A stretch of DNA of 64,000 nucleotides from Vibrio spartinae (GTDB lineage: Bacteria; Pseudomonadota; Gammaproteobacteria; Enterobacterales; Vibrionaceae). The stretch is taken from contig NZ_AP024907.1 in the NCBI RefSeq assembly GCF_024347135.1, positions 1,045,001 to 1,109,000 of the forward strand, read 5' to 3'. Under the pieces are notes generated by a model. It did not search any database, was not told the origin of the DNA, and saw nothing but the letters and a program-made list of their open reading frames with translations. Shown here in pieces: positions 40,906 to 51,314 of this stretch. The translations under genes and the position numbers were made by a program. Numbering within the stretch: the first letter of the stretch is position 1; every line of letters starts with the position of its first letter.

Positions 40906-42810
40906 ATGAGCGAAACGGTTACGAACAACAAAGAAACGCGTGGTTTTCAGTCAGAAGTAAAGCAGTTGCTGAACCTGATGATTCATTCTCTCTATTCAAA
41001 TAAAGAGATATTTTTACGGGAATTGATCTCCAATGCATCTGATGCGGCTGATAAATTACGCTTTCAGGCGTTGTCAAATTCAGAACTATATCAAGGCGAT
41101 GCTGACCTTGCCGTTCGTCTGTCTTTCGATAAAGAAGCGAAGACGCTAACGATTTCAGACAATGGTGTCGGTATGAGCCGGGACAGTGTGATCGATAACC
41201 TCGGGACGATTGCTAAATCTGGTACAAAAGAGTTTTTTACCAAGCTATCTGATGATCAGGTCAAAGATTCACAGTTAATTGGTCAATTTGGTGTCGGTTT
41301 CTATTCAGCTTTTATTGTCGCCGATGCTGTGACTGTCCGGACTCGTGATGCCAACCTTTCCGCTGATGAAGGGGTTTTATGGCACTCTCAAGGTGAAGGG
41401 GAATATACGCTGGAAACGATTCACAAAGAGAGTCGTGGTACGGATATTATCCTGCACTTACGTGAAGAGGGTGAAGAGTTCTTATCTGAATGGCGTTTGA
41501 AAGAGCTGGTTTCCAAGTATTCTGATCATATTGGGATTCCTGTTTATATCCAAACGGTCAAAACCGATGAAGAAGGCAAGGAAACCGGCGAAACCGAGTG
41601 GGAAAAAGTCAACAAAGCAGAAGCGCTATGGACACAACCTAAATCCGAAATCAGTGAGGAAGAGTACAAAGCGTTTTACAAACATGTGTCTCATGACTTT
41701 ACTGATCCATTAGTCTGGAGCCACAACAAAGTCGAAGGGAAAAATGATTATACAAGTTTATTGTATATCCCTTCTAAAGCACCGTGGGACATGATGAACC
41801 GTGAGCATAAAAGTGGTCTGAAACTTTATGTACAGCGTGTTTTCATTATGGATGATGCTGCCCAGTTTATGCCTTCTTATCTGCGGTTTGTTCGCGGCTT
41901 GATTGATTCAAATGACTTGCCGTTGAACGTATCTCGTGAAATTTTGCAGGATAATAAAGTGACTCAGTCACTCCGTAATGCATGTACCAAGCGCGTGTTA
42001 TCGATGCTGGAGCGGATGTCCAGCGATGAAGAAAAATATCAGACATTCTGGAAAGAATTTGGTCTGGTCATGAAAGAAGGTCCTGCTGAAGATTTCTCAA
42101 ATCGTGAAAAAATCGCCGGATTGCTACGATTTGCCTCCACACACACCGAAAGTTCTGAGCAGAATGTCGGGCTGAAAGCGTATGTTGAACGCATGAAAGA
42201 AGGTCAGGATAAGATCTTCTATCTGACGGCGGACAGCTATGCGGCAGCGAAGAACAGTCCTCACTTAGAACAGTTCAAGTCTAAAGGCATTGAAGTTGTT
42301 CTGATGTATGACCGCATCGATGAATGGCTAATGAATTATCTCACCGAGTTTGATGGGAAGCAGTTCCAATCCATCACCAAAGCCGGACTTGATTTGAGCC
42401 AGTTCGAGGACGAAGCTGAGAAAGAAAAACATAAAGAGACTGAAGAGGCGTTTAAAACAGTCGTCGAAAGAACGCAATCTTATCTTGGTGAGCGTGTTAA
42501 GGAAGTTCGTACAACATTCAAACTTGCCTCGACGCCAGCCGTCGTGGTTACCGATGATGATGAGATCGGTACACAAATGGCGAAGTTATTAGAAGCTGCG
42601 GGGCAGGCTGCACCGGAAGTGAAATATATTCTGGAGTTAAATCCGGAGCATGATTTGGTTAAAAAAATGGCGGATGAGCCGGATGAAGAGCAGTTTGGTC
42701 GTTGGGTTGAGATTCTGTTAGGTCAGTCGATGCTGGCAGAAAGAGGTTCAATGGAAGATCCTGCTCAATTCCTGAGCGCTGTGAACCGACTCTTGACGAA
42801 GGTCCAATAA
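40906..42810 (+). CDS. htpG: Molecular chaperone HtpG (Hsp90)
   Basis: Cytoplasmic ATP-dependent chaperone. The start at ATG 40906 follows GGAG by five bases and begins [21 protein letters not shown] 40879 would add nine untypical residues. The 634-residue protein has GHKL ATPase motifs ([29 protein letters not shown]), the middle domain with its catalytic-loop arginine (LNVSREILQ) and the C-terminal dimer domain. A sigma-32-type promoter precedes it and a strong terminator follows. Confidence 0.97.
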   Translation: MSETVTNNKETRGFQSEVKQLLNLMIHSLYSNKEIFLRELISNASDAADKLRFQALSNSELYQGDADLAVRLSFDKEAKTLTISDNGVGMSRDSVIDNLGTIAKSGTKEFFTKLSDDQVKDSQLIGQFGVGFYSAFIVADAVTVRTRDANLSADEGVLWHSQGEGEYTLETIHKESRGTDIILHLREEGEEFLSEWRLKELVSKYSDHIGIPVYIQTVKTDEEGKETGETEWEKVNKAEALWTQPKSEISEEEYKAFYKHVSHDFTDPLVWSHNKVEGKNDYTSLLYIPSKAPWDMMNREHKSGLKLYVQRVFIMDDAAQFMPSYLRFVRGLIDSNDLPLNVSREILQDNKVTQSLRNACTKRVLSMLERMSSDEEKYQTFWKEFGLVMKEGPAEDFSNREKIAGLLRFASTHTESSEQNVGLKAYVERMKEGQDKIFYLTADSYAAAKNSPHLEQFKSKGIEVVLMYDRIDEWLMNYLTEFDGKQFQSITKAGLDLSQFEDEAEKEKHKETEEAFKTVVERTQSYLGERVKEVRTTFKLASTPAVVVTDDDEIGTQMAKLLEAAGQAAPEVKYILELNPEHDLVKKMADEPDEEQFGRWVEILLGQSMLAERGSMEDPAQFLSAVNRLLTKVQ

Positions 42811-42824
42811 GCTTTTTAGTATTC

Positions 42825-42854
42825 AATAAGCCCGCACAGCGGGCTTATTTTTTT
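42825..42854 (+). terminator. Intrinsic terminator after htpG
   Basis: AATAAGCCCGC / GCGGGCTTATT, perfect 11-bp stem with a 3-base loop and a T run. Confidence 0.93.
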
Positions 42855-43047
42855 GAGTTATGTAACCTCATGAAAATAATTGATATTTTGTATCATGTTT
42901 GTCACAGAACGTCAGATATCTATTAATCTTTAGTCGTACCTAACGTTAAAAAACGAATCCTTATGGTAGAATTTCAGACTTGAATGTCTTAGGGAAGGCG
43001 TGTATTTTGCTCGCCTATTGAATGGTCTGATGACTTGAATAACACGC

Positions 43048-43097
43048 TTATACCGAAACTTTCCGTGACAACGTGAATGCAGTGAGTTTCGGTATAA
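43048..43097. repeat. Perfect 13-bp inverted repeat in the adk leader
   Basis: TTATACCGAAACT (43048-43060) and AGTTTCGGTATAA (43085-43097) with a 24-base loop. The right arm includes TATAAT, so a -10 box may be embedded. It ends 27 bases before adk. Confidence 0.85.
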
Positions 43098-43112
43098 TTC
43101 ATCATTTTCTAA

Positions 43113-43769
<657 letters not shown>

Positions 43770-43779
43770 TCCCTTCAGT

Positions 43780-43800
43780 TCGATGACTATCAGTCATCGA
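43780..43800 (+). repeat. 9-bp palindromic hairpin after adk
   Basis: TCGATGACT-ATC-AGTCATCGA, perfect arms with a 3-base loop, between the adk stop and its terminator. It may protect the message end. Confidence 0.7.
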
Positions 43801-43822
43801 TAACGGGATATTTTGACGGATT

Positions 43823-43858
43823 AAAATCCAGAGTCTTTTGAGGCTCTGGATTTTTTTT
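43823..43858 (+). terminator. Intrinsic terminator after adk
   Basis: AAAATCCAGAG / CTCTGGATTTT with a 10-base loop and a run of eight T. Confidence 0.92.
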
Positions 43859-43948
43859 ATTCAGCCGCTGCTCTCACTTAAAATCGTGATAGAGTGTAAC
43901 TCATAGCATTTTGAAGATTATTTTACTGAATAGGTGAAATCTGACGTG

Positions 43949-44923
43949 ATGTATCAAGCAAAAAAACAAGGTGTACTGTTAGTTAATTTGGGAACACCGG
44001 CAGCAGCAACGCCTGCTGCGGTGAAAGCGTTTTTGGCTGAGTTTCTTTCTGACCCGCGTGTTATTGATCTTTCTCCTTGGGTCTGGCGTCCGTTATTACA
44101 TGGTGTGATTCTACCCATTCGTGCGCCTAAAGTTGCCCGTTTATACCAACAGATTTGGATGGATGGTGGCTCACCATTGATGGTGTACTCAATGCGTCAG
44201 CGTGACAAATTAGCGAAATTGCTTGATATGCCGGTTGAGATTGGGATGACCTATGGTCAGCCAAGTGTTCGGGATGGATTGCAACGTTTAATGGCACAGC
44301 AGGTTGAGTCTGTCACCATATTACCGCTTTATCCTCAATATTCAGGCACAACTACAGCCGCGGTTTATGATGCCGTAGCCAATGCATTGAAGTCATTTAC
44401 GGTTGTCCCTGAACTTCATATCATTCGCGATCATTATCATCATCCCCTCTATATTCAAGCATTGGCGGAGCAAGTTCGGCATTCTTGGGAAAATCATGGT
44501 CGGGGAGATTACCTGCTCTGTTCCTATCATGGTATCCCGCAGCGATATGCAGATAACGGTGATGTCTATCCACAACATTGTATTGAGACGACTCGGCTAC
44601 TTGCCGCTGAGTTGGGGTTAGAGACACACCAAATCGGTACGACTTATCAGTCTCGTTTTGGCAAAGAAGTGTGGTTGCAACCTTATACCGATAAGACCTT
44701 GGAAAATCTCCCCCAGAACGGTATCAAGAGTCTGGATATCATTTCTCCGGCATTCTCTGTGGACTGTTTGGAAACGTTGGAAGAAATTGCGCAAGAGGGT
44801 AAAGAGACTTTTCTGCAAGCTGGTGGCGCGGTTTATAACTTCATTGGGTGCCTGAACGATTCAGATACTTATGTGTCTTTATTTGCCGAACTGGTGAAAC
44901 ATTCAGCAAACAAACATGAATAA
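43949..44923 (+). CDS. hemH: Ferrochelatase
   Basis: Inserts Fe(II) into protoporphyrin IX in the last step of haem synthesis. From ATG 43949 it has 324 residues and begins [17 protein letters not shown]. An AGGTGA box (43932-43937) is at better distance from an in-frame GTG at 43946, so that start, one residue longer, is also possible. The active-site histidine lies in [12 protein letters not shown] and the conserved glutamate in the C-terminal [11 protein letters not shown]. It lies downstream of adk, as in E. coli. Confidence 0.95.
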   Translation: MYQAKKQGVLLVNLGTPAAATPAAVKAFLAEFLSDPRVIDLSPWVWRPLLHGVILPIRAPKVARLYQQIWMDGGSPLMVYSMRQRDKLAKLLDMPVEIGMTYGQPSVRDGLQRLMAQQVESVTILPLYPQYSGTTTAAVYDAVANALKSFTVVPELHIIRDHYHHPLYIQALAEQVRHSWENHGRGDYLLCSYHGIPQRYADNGDVYPQHCIETTRLLAAELGLETHQIGTTYQSRFGKEVWLQPYTDKTLENLPQNGIKSLDIISPAFSVDCLETLEEIAQEGKETFLQAGGAVYNFIGCLNDSDTYVSLFAELVKHSANKHE

Positions 44924-44996
44924 TTTTTTATTCATGTACCTTCAGTAAAACTGTTGCTAGGGTTTATGTATGGGGGATCAAAGAGGTTGTCAGGAT

Positions 44997-45491
44997 ATGA
45001 AGCAATGGTATTTACTGTATTGTAAGCGAGGAGAACAACAGCGGGCCAAATGCCATTTGGAAAATCAGGGGGTTGAATGCTATTACCCAGAGATAAAAGT
45101 CGAGAAGATTTTTCGGGGGAAAAAGCAAACCTTACTTGAGCCACTGTTTCCTTCTTATATGTTTGTTTGTTTTGACTATGAGAACGGTCCTAGTTTTGTT
45201 TCAGTCCGCTCGACGAGAGGGGTAGCTGATTTTATCCGTTTCGGACAGCACCCTAAAGAAGTGAGTGCAGCGTTGGTCGAGCACTTAAAAATATTAGAAT
45301 CCGACCCTCAGGCTCTTCAGCAGAGTATGCCACAGCGAGGGCAGGTCATTCGGGTGAAAGGGGGCCAATTTGCCGGGATTGACGCTATTTATCAGGAATC
45401 GGATGGAGAAACGCGTTCGATTATGTTGGTGAAAATGATTAGTCAGACCATTGCAATGAGCTTTGATAATCGAGATCTAGAGCTGTCTTAG
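44997..45491 (+). CDS. rfaH: Transcription/translation regulator RfaH
   Basis: NusG paralogue that binds paused RNA polymerase at ops sites and raises expression of long operons for LPS, capsule and similar. The start at 44997 (MKQWYLLYCKRGE) gives 164 residues, near the E. coli 162. The NGN domain carries QQRAKCHLENQGVECYYPE; the C-terminal KOW region with GGQFAGIDAIYQESDGETRSI is present, the part that switches from alpha to beta in RfaH. It is convergent with asnB, with a shared terminator. Confidence 0.92.
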   Translation: MKQWYLLYCKRGEQQRAKCHLENQGVECYYPEIKVEKIFRGKKQTLLEPLFPSYMFVCFDYENGPSFVSVRSTRGVADFIRFGQHPKEVSAALVEHLKILESDPQALQQSMPQRGQVIRVKGGQFAGIDAIYQESDGETRSIMLVKMISQTIAMSFDNRDLELS

Positions 45492-45537
45492 CCAGATTTT
45501 CTTGTTGAGGCTGTCAAAGTGTCATGACCATCATCAT

Positions 45538-45571
45538 AAAAAACAGCAGGAGAAAATCCTGCTGTTTTTTT
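45538..45571. terminator. Bidirectional terminator between rfaH and asnB
   Basis: AAAAAACAGCAGGA / TCCTGCTGTTTTTT, perfect 14-bp inverted repeat with a 5-base loop and T runs on both strands. Confidence 0.95.
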
Positions 45572-45596
45572 GTGACTGCTTACTGAGCGTCGAAAC

Positions 45597-47261
45597 TCAG
45601 TAAGCTTCCTGGTGAACGTTTTTGATAGCGCGTCCGGATGGATCAATACAGTTTTTAAACGATTCGTCCCATTCAATGGCTTTGGCCGATGAACAGGCAA
45701 CAGATGGGCCTCCCGGAACACATCTTGCCGCGGATTCGAGTGGGAAGAGTTCTTCAAAAATTTCCCGGTATACATAACCTTCTTTGGTCGTCGGCGTATT
45801 ATAAGGGAAACGGAACTGCGCTGTTTCCATCTGTTGGTCGGTGACTTTTTCTTCTGCGACTGATTTGAGGGTATCAATCCAGCCGTAGCCGACACCATCT
45901 GAAAACTGTTCTTTCTGCCGCCAAGCAATTGAATCTGGCAGATAATGCTCAAAGCATTCACGCAAGATGTGTTTTTCCATTTTTCCGTTACCACACATCT
46001 TATCTTTCGGGTTTAAACGCATGGCAACATCAATAAACTCTTTATCCAAGAACGGGACACGTCCTTCGACACCCCACGCTGCCAGAGATTTGTTGGCCCG
46101 TGCGCAGTCGAACATGTTCAGCGCCAGTAGTTTGCGGACGGTTTCCTCATGGAATTCGCGAGCGTTCGGTGCTTTGTGGAAATAAAGATATCCCCCGAAA
46201 ATTTCATCAGCGCCTTCACCGGAAAGTACCATTTTGATGCCCATCGCTTTGATTTTGCGTCCCATCAAAAACATCGGTGTCGATGCCCGAATGGTTGTTA
46301 CATCGTATGTTTCAATATGGTAAATCACATCACGGATAGCATCCAAGCCTTCTTGAATGGTATAGGTCATTTCATGGTGAACTGTACCTATTTTTTCAGC
46401 AACTTCCCGGGCGGCTTTGAGATCCGGTGCACCTTCCAGACCAATTGCAAATGAGTGCAACTGAGGCCACCAAGCTGCCGACTGCTCATCGTCTTCAATC
46501 CGCATTGCAGCGAAGCGTTTCGCGACTGCGGAAGTAATGGATGAATCCAGTCCACCGGACAGCAGGACCCCGTAAGGAACGTCGGTCATGAGCTGGCGTT
46601 TGACCGCTGCTTCCAAAGCTTGAGCCAGCTGCTCTTTATCTGTCACATTATCTTCAACGGCACTATAGTCGTTCCAGTCGCGTATGTAGTAGCGGATCGG
46701 TTCTTGATCGGATGAACCGTAATAACAACCCGGAGGGAACTCGCTAATGGTTTTACAAACCGGAACCAATGCTTTCATTTCTGAGGCAACATAGTAGTTC
46801 CCATGCTCATCAACACCTTGATAGAGCGGAATAATACCAATGTGGTCACGACCGACTAAATACTGGTCTTTTTCCTCATCGTACAGGATGAAAGCGAAGA
46901 TACCGTTGAGTTCTTCGAGTAAATCAGCCCCCATATCCTGATAAAGTGCCAGAATGACTTCACAATCTGAATCAGTCTGAAAATCATATTTGTCTTCGTA
47001 ACGGGCTCTGATTTCTTTGTGGTTATAGATTTCACCGTTGACGGCAAGTATATGTTTTTTATTCGGGCTGTAGATTGGCTGAGCACCACTATTCAGACCA
47101 ACGATTGCCAGTCTTTCATGTGCCAGAATTGCGTGATCTGATGTATAAATACCAGACCAGTCCGGACCACGGTGACGAAGTTTTTTGGACATTTCCAATG
47201 CCAGCGGACGTAGCTTCGATGCATCGCTTTTTATATCTAAGATGCCAAATATAGAACACAT
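45597..47261 (-). CDS. asnB: Asparagine synthetase B (glutamine-hydrolysing)
   Basis: Makes asparagine from aspartate, ATP and glutamine. The start at 47261 exposes the catalytic Cys2 (MCSIFGILD) and gives 554 residues as in E. coli; the upstream ATG at 47267 would bury the nucleophile and is unlikely. The N-terminal glutaminase has RHRGPDWSG and AVNGEIYNH; the synthetase half has the pyrophosphatase motif LLSGGLDSSI. It is monocistronic, downstream of nagC on the same strand. Confidence 0.97.
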   Translation of the reverse strand: MCSIFGILDIKSDASKLRPLALEMSKKLRHRGPDWSGIYTSDHAILAHERLAIVGLNSGAQPIYSPNKKHILAVNGEIYNHKEIRARYEDKYDFQTDSDCEVILALYQDMGADLLEELNGIFAFILYDEEKDQYLVGRDHIGIIPLYQGVDEHGNYYVASEMKALVPVCKTISEFPPGCYYGSSDQEPIRYYIRDWNDYSAVEDNVTDKEQLAQALEAAVKRQLMTDVPYGVLLSGGLDSSITSAVAKRFAAMRIEDDEQSAAWWPQLHSFAIGLEGAPDLKAAREVAEKIGTVHHEMTYTIQEGLDAIRDVIYHIETYDVTTIRASTPMFLMGRKIKAMGIKMVLSGEGADEIFGGYLYFHKAPNAREFHEETVRKLLALNMFDCARANKSLAAWGVEGRVPFLDKEFIDVAMRLNPKDKMCGNGKMEKHILRECFEHYLPDSIAWRQKEQFSDGVGYGWIDTLKSVAEEKVTDQQMETAQFRFPYNTPTTKEGYVYREIFEELFPLESAARCVPGGPSVACSSAKAIEWDESFKNCIDPSGRAIKNVHQEAY

Positions 47262-47487
47262 ACTCATTCCCTTATGATTTTTGCTTTGATTGTTAATGTG
47301 CCACTTTTTTTAGAAAAGACAACCCTTGGTTGTATGGATTTTTATTAAAAATGGATTTGATGTGTATATTTTTTAATTTATATCTGCATTTATTAGATAA
47401 TATTTAATTTTGAATACAATTTGGTTGATATTTGTTCAATGGCGAACGATTGATTTAGGGGATAACTTGCTGGGGGGAGGATAGAAT

Positions 47488-47515
47488 AAGGTAACCCAAC
47501 CAGATGGGTTACCTT
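47488..47515 (-). terminator. Hairpin after nagC
   Basis: AAGGTAACCCA / TGGGTTACCTT, perfect 11-bp inverted repeat with a 6-base loop, without a real T run on the minus strand. Confidence 0.55.
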
Positions 47516-47533
47516 GATCAATGAATGTTGTGA

Positions 47534-48748
47534 TTACTCTTCGAGAAGTTTTTGGAGTAAAACCCCATTCAGCATTGCCCGTTTTATCATGGCAAATGCG
47601 GCAATCGATGGTTGCTTATAAACCTGCGAGGCCACAATAGGCAGGTTTTTATAGAATGCTTTCAGAGATTGATTCTGTACGTTGCGCTCGATAGCCGGAA
47701 AAATCAAATCTTGTGCCGTTGTGATATCCCCTGCAATGATAATTTTTTGCGGATTAAACAAGTTGACGGTGATAGCAACAGCCTTACCTAAATGATCACC
47801 CACTTTTAGCAAAGTTTGGCGTGCCAGTTCATCCCCCTGATTGGCATGATCACAGATCTCTTTAATTGTAATCTGCTCCAATTCAGAAAGTGTTGATTGA
47901 TAGCCTTGGTTCAGAAACTGTCTGACCCGTTTAACGATTGCTGGGTTGGATGCCACGGTTTCCAGACATCCGAAATTCCCGCATTGACATTGTGCTCCCA
48001 ATGGATCGATCTGGATATGACCAATTTCTCCGACATTTCGGTTGAATCCGAGAAAAATTCGACCATTGACGATCATCCCGGCCCCTGTTCCCCGACCGAC
48101 ACTGATCAAAATCGAATCCTGACAGTCCTGACTTGAGCCGAAATAGTGTTCTGCGAGGGCGAGCCCGCGGATATCATTGCCGATAAAACACTCGACGCCA
48201 AAGTGATTTTTGATGATATCTCCCATCGCGAGTTCATCAACATCGACATTGTGCATATATTCAACCACGCCCGTTTCTGGGTTAACCAGTCCGGGGAGAA
48301 CGACACCAATAGCAATTAATTGTTGAATATAAGCTTGTTTCTCTCGGATGAAATGTCGAATATAGTGCAGCAACCCTTCAATGAGTTCTTTTTGATGCAG
48401 ATATTGAAACTCATGATAATCGGAAACCATTTCGTTTCCGCCCAGATCATAAAGACTGATCTGAATGTAGTCGCGGCCTAGCCTGACAGCGACGGAATGA
48501 AAAGGAAGCACTTCAGTTTCAAGAGAGATAGCCCGGCGTCCTCCGGTCGATGCCTGTTGTGCGACTTCTTTAATGAGCCCTTTTTCCAACAGTTGACGGG
48601 TGATTTTAGTGACACTGGCAGGTGCTAACTGACTGATATCTGCAACCTGAATTCGAGAGATCGGGCCCTGTTGATCGATGAGCCGATACACAGCGGCACT
48701 ATTAAGTTGTTTGACTAAATCTACATTACCTTTTTGCGTATCATTCAT
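47534..48748 (-). CDS. nagC: N-acetylglucosamine repressor NagC (ROK family)
   Basis: Represses amino-sugar uptake and catabolism genes until bound by GlcNAc-6-phosphate. The start at 48748 (MNDTQKGNVDLVKQLN) fits known NagC proteins; ATG 48790 would add 14 residues. The 404-residue protein has the winged helix (AAVYRLIDQQGPISR, QLAPASVTKITRQLLEKGLI) and the ROK domain with the zinc cysteine motif CQCGNFGCLE. In other vibrios nagA and nagE lie beside it; here neither is present, and a 620-base gap separates it from glnS. Confidence 0.93.
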   Translation of the reverse strand: MNDTQKGNVDLVKQLNSAAVYRLIDQQGPISRIQVADISQLAPASVTKITRQLLEKGLIKEVAQQASTGGRRAISLETEVLPFHSVAVRLGRDYIQISLYDLGGNEMVSDYHEFQYLHQKELIEGLLHYIRHFIREKQAYIQQLIAIGVVLPGLVNPETGVVEYMHNVDVDELAMGDIIKNHFGVECFIGNDIRGLALAEHYFGSSQDCQDSILISVGRGTGAGMIVNGRIFLGFNRNVGEIGHIQIDPLGAQCQCGNFGCLETVASNPAIVKRVRQFLNQGYQSTLSELEQITIKEICDHANQGDELARQTLLKVGDHLGKAVAITVNLFNPQKIIIAGDITTAQDLIFPAIERNVQNQSLKAFYKNLPIVASQVYKQPSIAAFAMIKRAMLNGVLLQKLLEE

Positions 48749-49368
48749 TTGCTTATGCTGCTCGTATTGCCCATTTTTTAATCTTGTCATCGGATTGTAA
48801 AAATTTTCATCGATGATAGCCTAACCACATACTCACGGTGTTTATTGTGTCGATTTGGTTGCGTGATGTCTATGGTACTTTTCTCTATACCGGCAGACAA
48901 CGGCATATTCACTGAGTTTACTTGTACGATGATGGCTGGTGTTCAAGGCAGTTCGTTGTCTGAGACCAGAATTTCCTGCCAAAATGGTAATATACTGTCT
49001 TATCGCTAAAAATAAAGTCCTCTCCGGCTCGAAGCTGCGGGAGCTGTGGCATTGGTCACTAATCTTTCGCTATCGAAGTTTACTTTTTCGCAATATTGAG
49101 CGTATGTAAATGCACATTGTGATTGAACTTCTTGCGGTAACATCCAGAGTCAAAAACCAAAAATACCGCTTTATCAATGTAAAATGATCGATCTCAGGAA
49201 ATAATCTTAAGAATATCCCGGAATCATATTGTGTAATCACAAAGAATTGTGGATCATTAGGGGTGTTAATTTTTATATCCTAACAGCAAAATTATTCGCG
49301 GTGTACTTGTCTGCATTCAAACAGATGAGTCACGCTCTTGAGAATACAAAATTATTGAGGTGTTATAG
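48749..49368. other. Long nagC-glnS intergenic region
   Basis: 620 bases with no frame that I can support and no tRNA. It must hold the divergent nagC and glnS promoters. It contains a short G+C-richer segment (about 49020-49060) in an otherwise AT-rich stretch, and a TTGTG-TAAT-CACAA hairpin near 49229-49242. It may be a remnant of lost genes or encode a small RNA; neither is shown. Confidence 0.5.
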
Positions 49369-51039
49369 ATGAGTGAAGCTGAGGCTCGTCCATCGAACTT
49401 TATCCGTCAGATTATTGATAAAGATTTGGCGGAAGGCAAACATACCAGTGTGCATACCCGATTCCCACCAGAGCCGAATGGCTATATTCATATCGGACAT
49501 GCTAAGTCAATTTGTTTGAATTTCGGTATTGCTCAGGATTATCAGGGCCAGTGTAACTTACGTTTTGATGATACAAACCCGGAAAAAGAGAACATCGAAT
49601 ATGTTGAATCGATTAAGAAAGACGTCAACTGGTTAGGGTTCCGATGGGCTGGCGAGGTGTGCTATTCATCTAATTATTTTGATCAATTGTATCATTATGC
49701 TATTGAATTAATTGAGAAAGGACTGGCTTATGTTGAAGAGCTGACGCCAGAGCAAATCCGTGAGTATCGGGGAAACTTGACTCATCCGGGAAAAGAAAGT
49801 CCTTATCGTGATCGCAGTGCTGAAGAAAACCTCGCGTTGTTTGAAAAAATGCGCACCGGTGGATTTCAGGAAGGTGAAGCTTGTTTGCGTGCCAAAATCG
49901 ATATGGCTTCTCCTTTTATCGTTTTACGTGATCCGGTTTTATACCGAGTTCGTTTTGCTGATCATCACCAGACCGGTGATCAATGGTGCATCTATCCGAT
50001 GTACGACTTTACTCACTGTATTTCGGATGCATTGGAAGGCATTACTCACTCTCTGTGCACCCTGGAGTTTCAAGATAACCGACGTTTGTATGATTGGGTA
50101 TTGGATAACATCACCATTTCCTGCCGTCCGAGACAGTATGAGTTCAGTCGCTTAAACCTTGAATATACTGTGATGTCGAAACGGAAGTTGAATCAATTAG
50201 TGTCTGAGAAGTTCGTTTCAGGGTGGGATGATCCACGGATGCCAACCATTTCCGGTTTGCGTCGTCGCGGATTTACCCCCACATCAATTCGTGAATTCTG
50301 TAAACGTATCGGTGTGACGAAACAAGACAATATGATTGAATTTAGTTCGTTAGAGTCTTGTATTCGTGATGACCTGAATGAAAATTCGCCCAGAGCCATG
50401 GCGGTGTTGGATCCTGTCAAAGTTGTGATTGAAAATTATGACGCTGACTCCGTGGAGATGCTGGACGTCGCCAACCATCCGAATAAGCCTGAGATGGGGA
50501 GTCGCCAAGTTGCTTTTAGTCGGGAAATCTGGATTGAACGTGAAGATTTTCGTGAAGAAGCAAATAAGAAATATAAACGTCTTGTTCTTGGTAAAGAAGT
50601 CCGTTTACGTGGTGCTTATGTGATTAAAGCTGAGCGGATTGAGAAAGATAGCGCGGGTGACATTACCACGATTTACTGTACTTACGATGCCGATACTCTG
50701 GGGAAAAACCCAGCGGATGGCCGAAAAGTCAAAGGTGTCATTCACTGGGTTTCCGTCAATCAAGGTGTTCCTGCTGAATTTCGGTTGTATGATCGGCTCT
50801 TCTCGGTTGCCAACCCAGCAGCAGCAGATGATTTTACGCAAGTTCTGAATCCTGAATCTCTGATTCGCCAGCAAGGTTTTGTGGAAGCGAGTTTAGCTGC
50901 AGCTCAACCGGAATTTGGTTATCAGTTTGAACGCATCGGTTATTTTTGTGCAGATAATCGCGATTCTTCAGTCGAATCATTGGTTTTTAACCGAACTGTC
51001 GGTTTGAGAGACACTTGGGCGAAGATTGAAGCAGCCTGA
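49369..51039 (+). CDS. glnS: Glutaminyl-tRNA synthetase
   Basis: Charges tRNA-Gln directly. The 556-residue class I synthetase has the HIGH motif in [16 protein letters not shown], the VMSKRKL form of KMSKS, and the two C-terminal anticodon-binding beta barrels. A GAGGTG box precedes the ATG. It is divergent from nagC and followed by a strong terminator. Confidence 0.98.
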   Translation: MSEAEARPSNFIRQIIDKDLAEGKHTSVHTRFPPEPNGYIHIGHAKSICLNFGIAQDYQGQCNLRFDDTNPEKENIEYVESIKKDVNWLGFRWAGEVCYSSNYFDQLYHYAIELIEKGLAYVEELTPEQIREYRGNLTHPGKESPYRDRSAEENLALFEKMRTGGFQEGEACLRAKIDMASPFIVLRDPVLYRVRFADHHQTGDQWCIYPMYDFTHCISDALEGITHSLCTLEFQDNRRLYDWVLDNITISCRPRQYEFSRLNLEYTVMSKRKLNQLVSEKFVSGWDDPRMPTISGLRRRGFTPTSIREFCKRIGVTKQDNMIEFSSLESCIRDDLNENSPRAMAVLDPVKVVIENYDADSVEMLDVANHPNKPEMGSRQVAFSREIWIEREDFREEANKKYKRLVLGKEVRLRGAYVIKAERIEKDSAGDITTIYCTYDADTLGKNPADGRKVKGVIHWVSVNQGVPAEFRLYDRLFSVANPAAADDFTQVLNPESLIRQQGFVEASLAAAQPEFGYQFERIGYFCADNRDSSVESLVFNRTVGLRDTWAKIEAA

Positions 51040-51059
51040 TATGCTTTGATGAATAAGGG

Positions 51060-51084
51060 AAAGCCAGCAATTTGCTGGCTTTTT
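51060..51084 (+). terminator. Intrinsic terminator after glnS
   Basis: AAGCCAGCAA / TTGCTGGCTT followed by TTTT. The usable stem is AAGCCAGC/GCTGGCTT with a 5-base loop. Confidence 0.88.
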
Positions 51085-51314
51085 ACTGTTCAAATCATGC
51101 CGTTGTGACGACTTCAACTACTTCTGTCTCATGCCATTTGAGTGCGGGTGGGGAACCCGTAGTGAATTAGAAAAGTGGAAAATGTGTGAGATGCGCGCAA
51201 TTATTGTAGGGAAAACAGTTTTTTTCCGGATAACCTATAGTTTTGCTGGTGTAATCCGATATATTTAACAGATTATTAAATTTACTATTACCTAAGCACA
51301 TAGCTGAGCTTTAT

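Noticed and set aside
45488..45994. 168-codon minus-strand frame covering the asnB 3' end
   Set aside because: It overlaps asnB on the same strand in another frame and includes the rfaH-asnB terminator; no domain.
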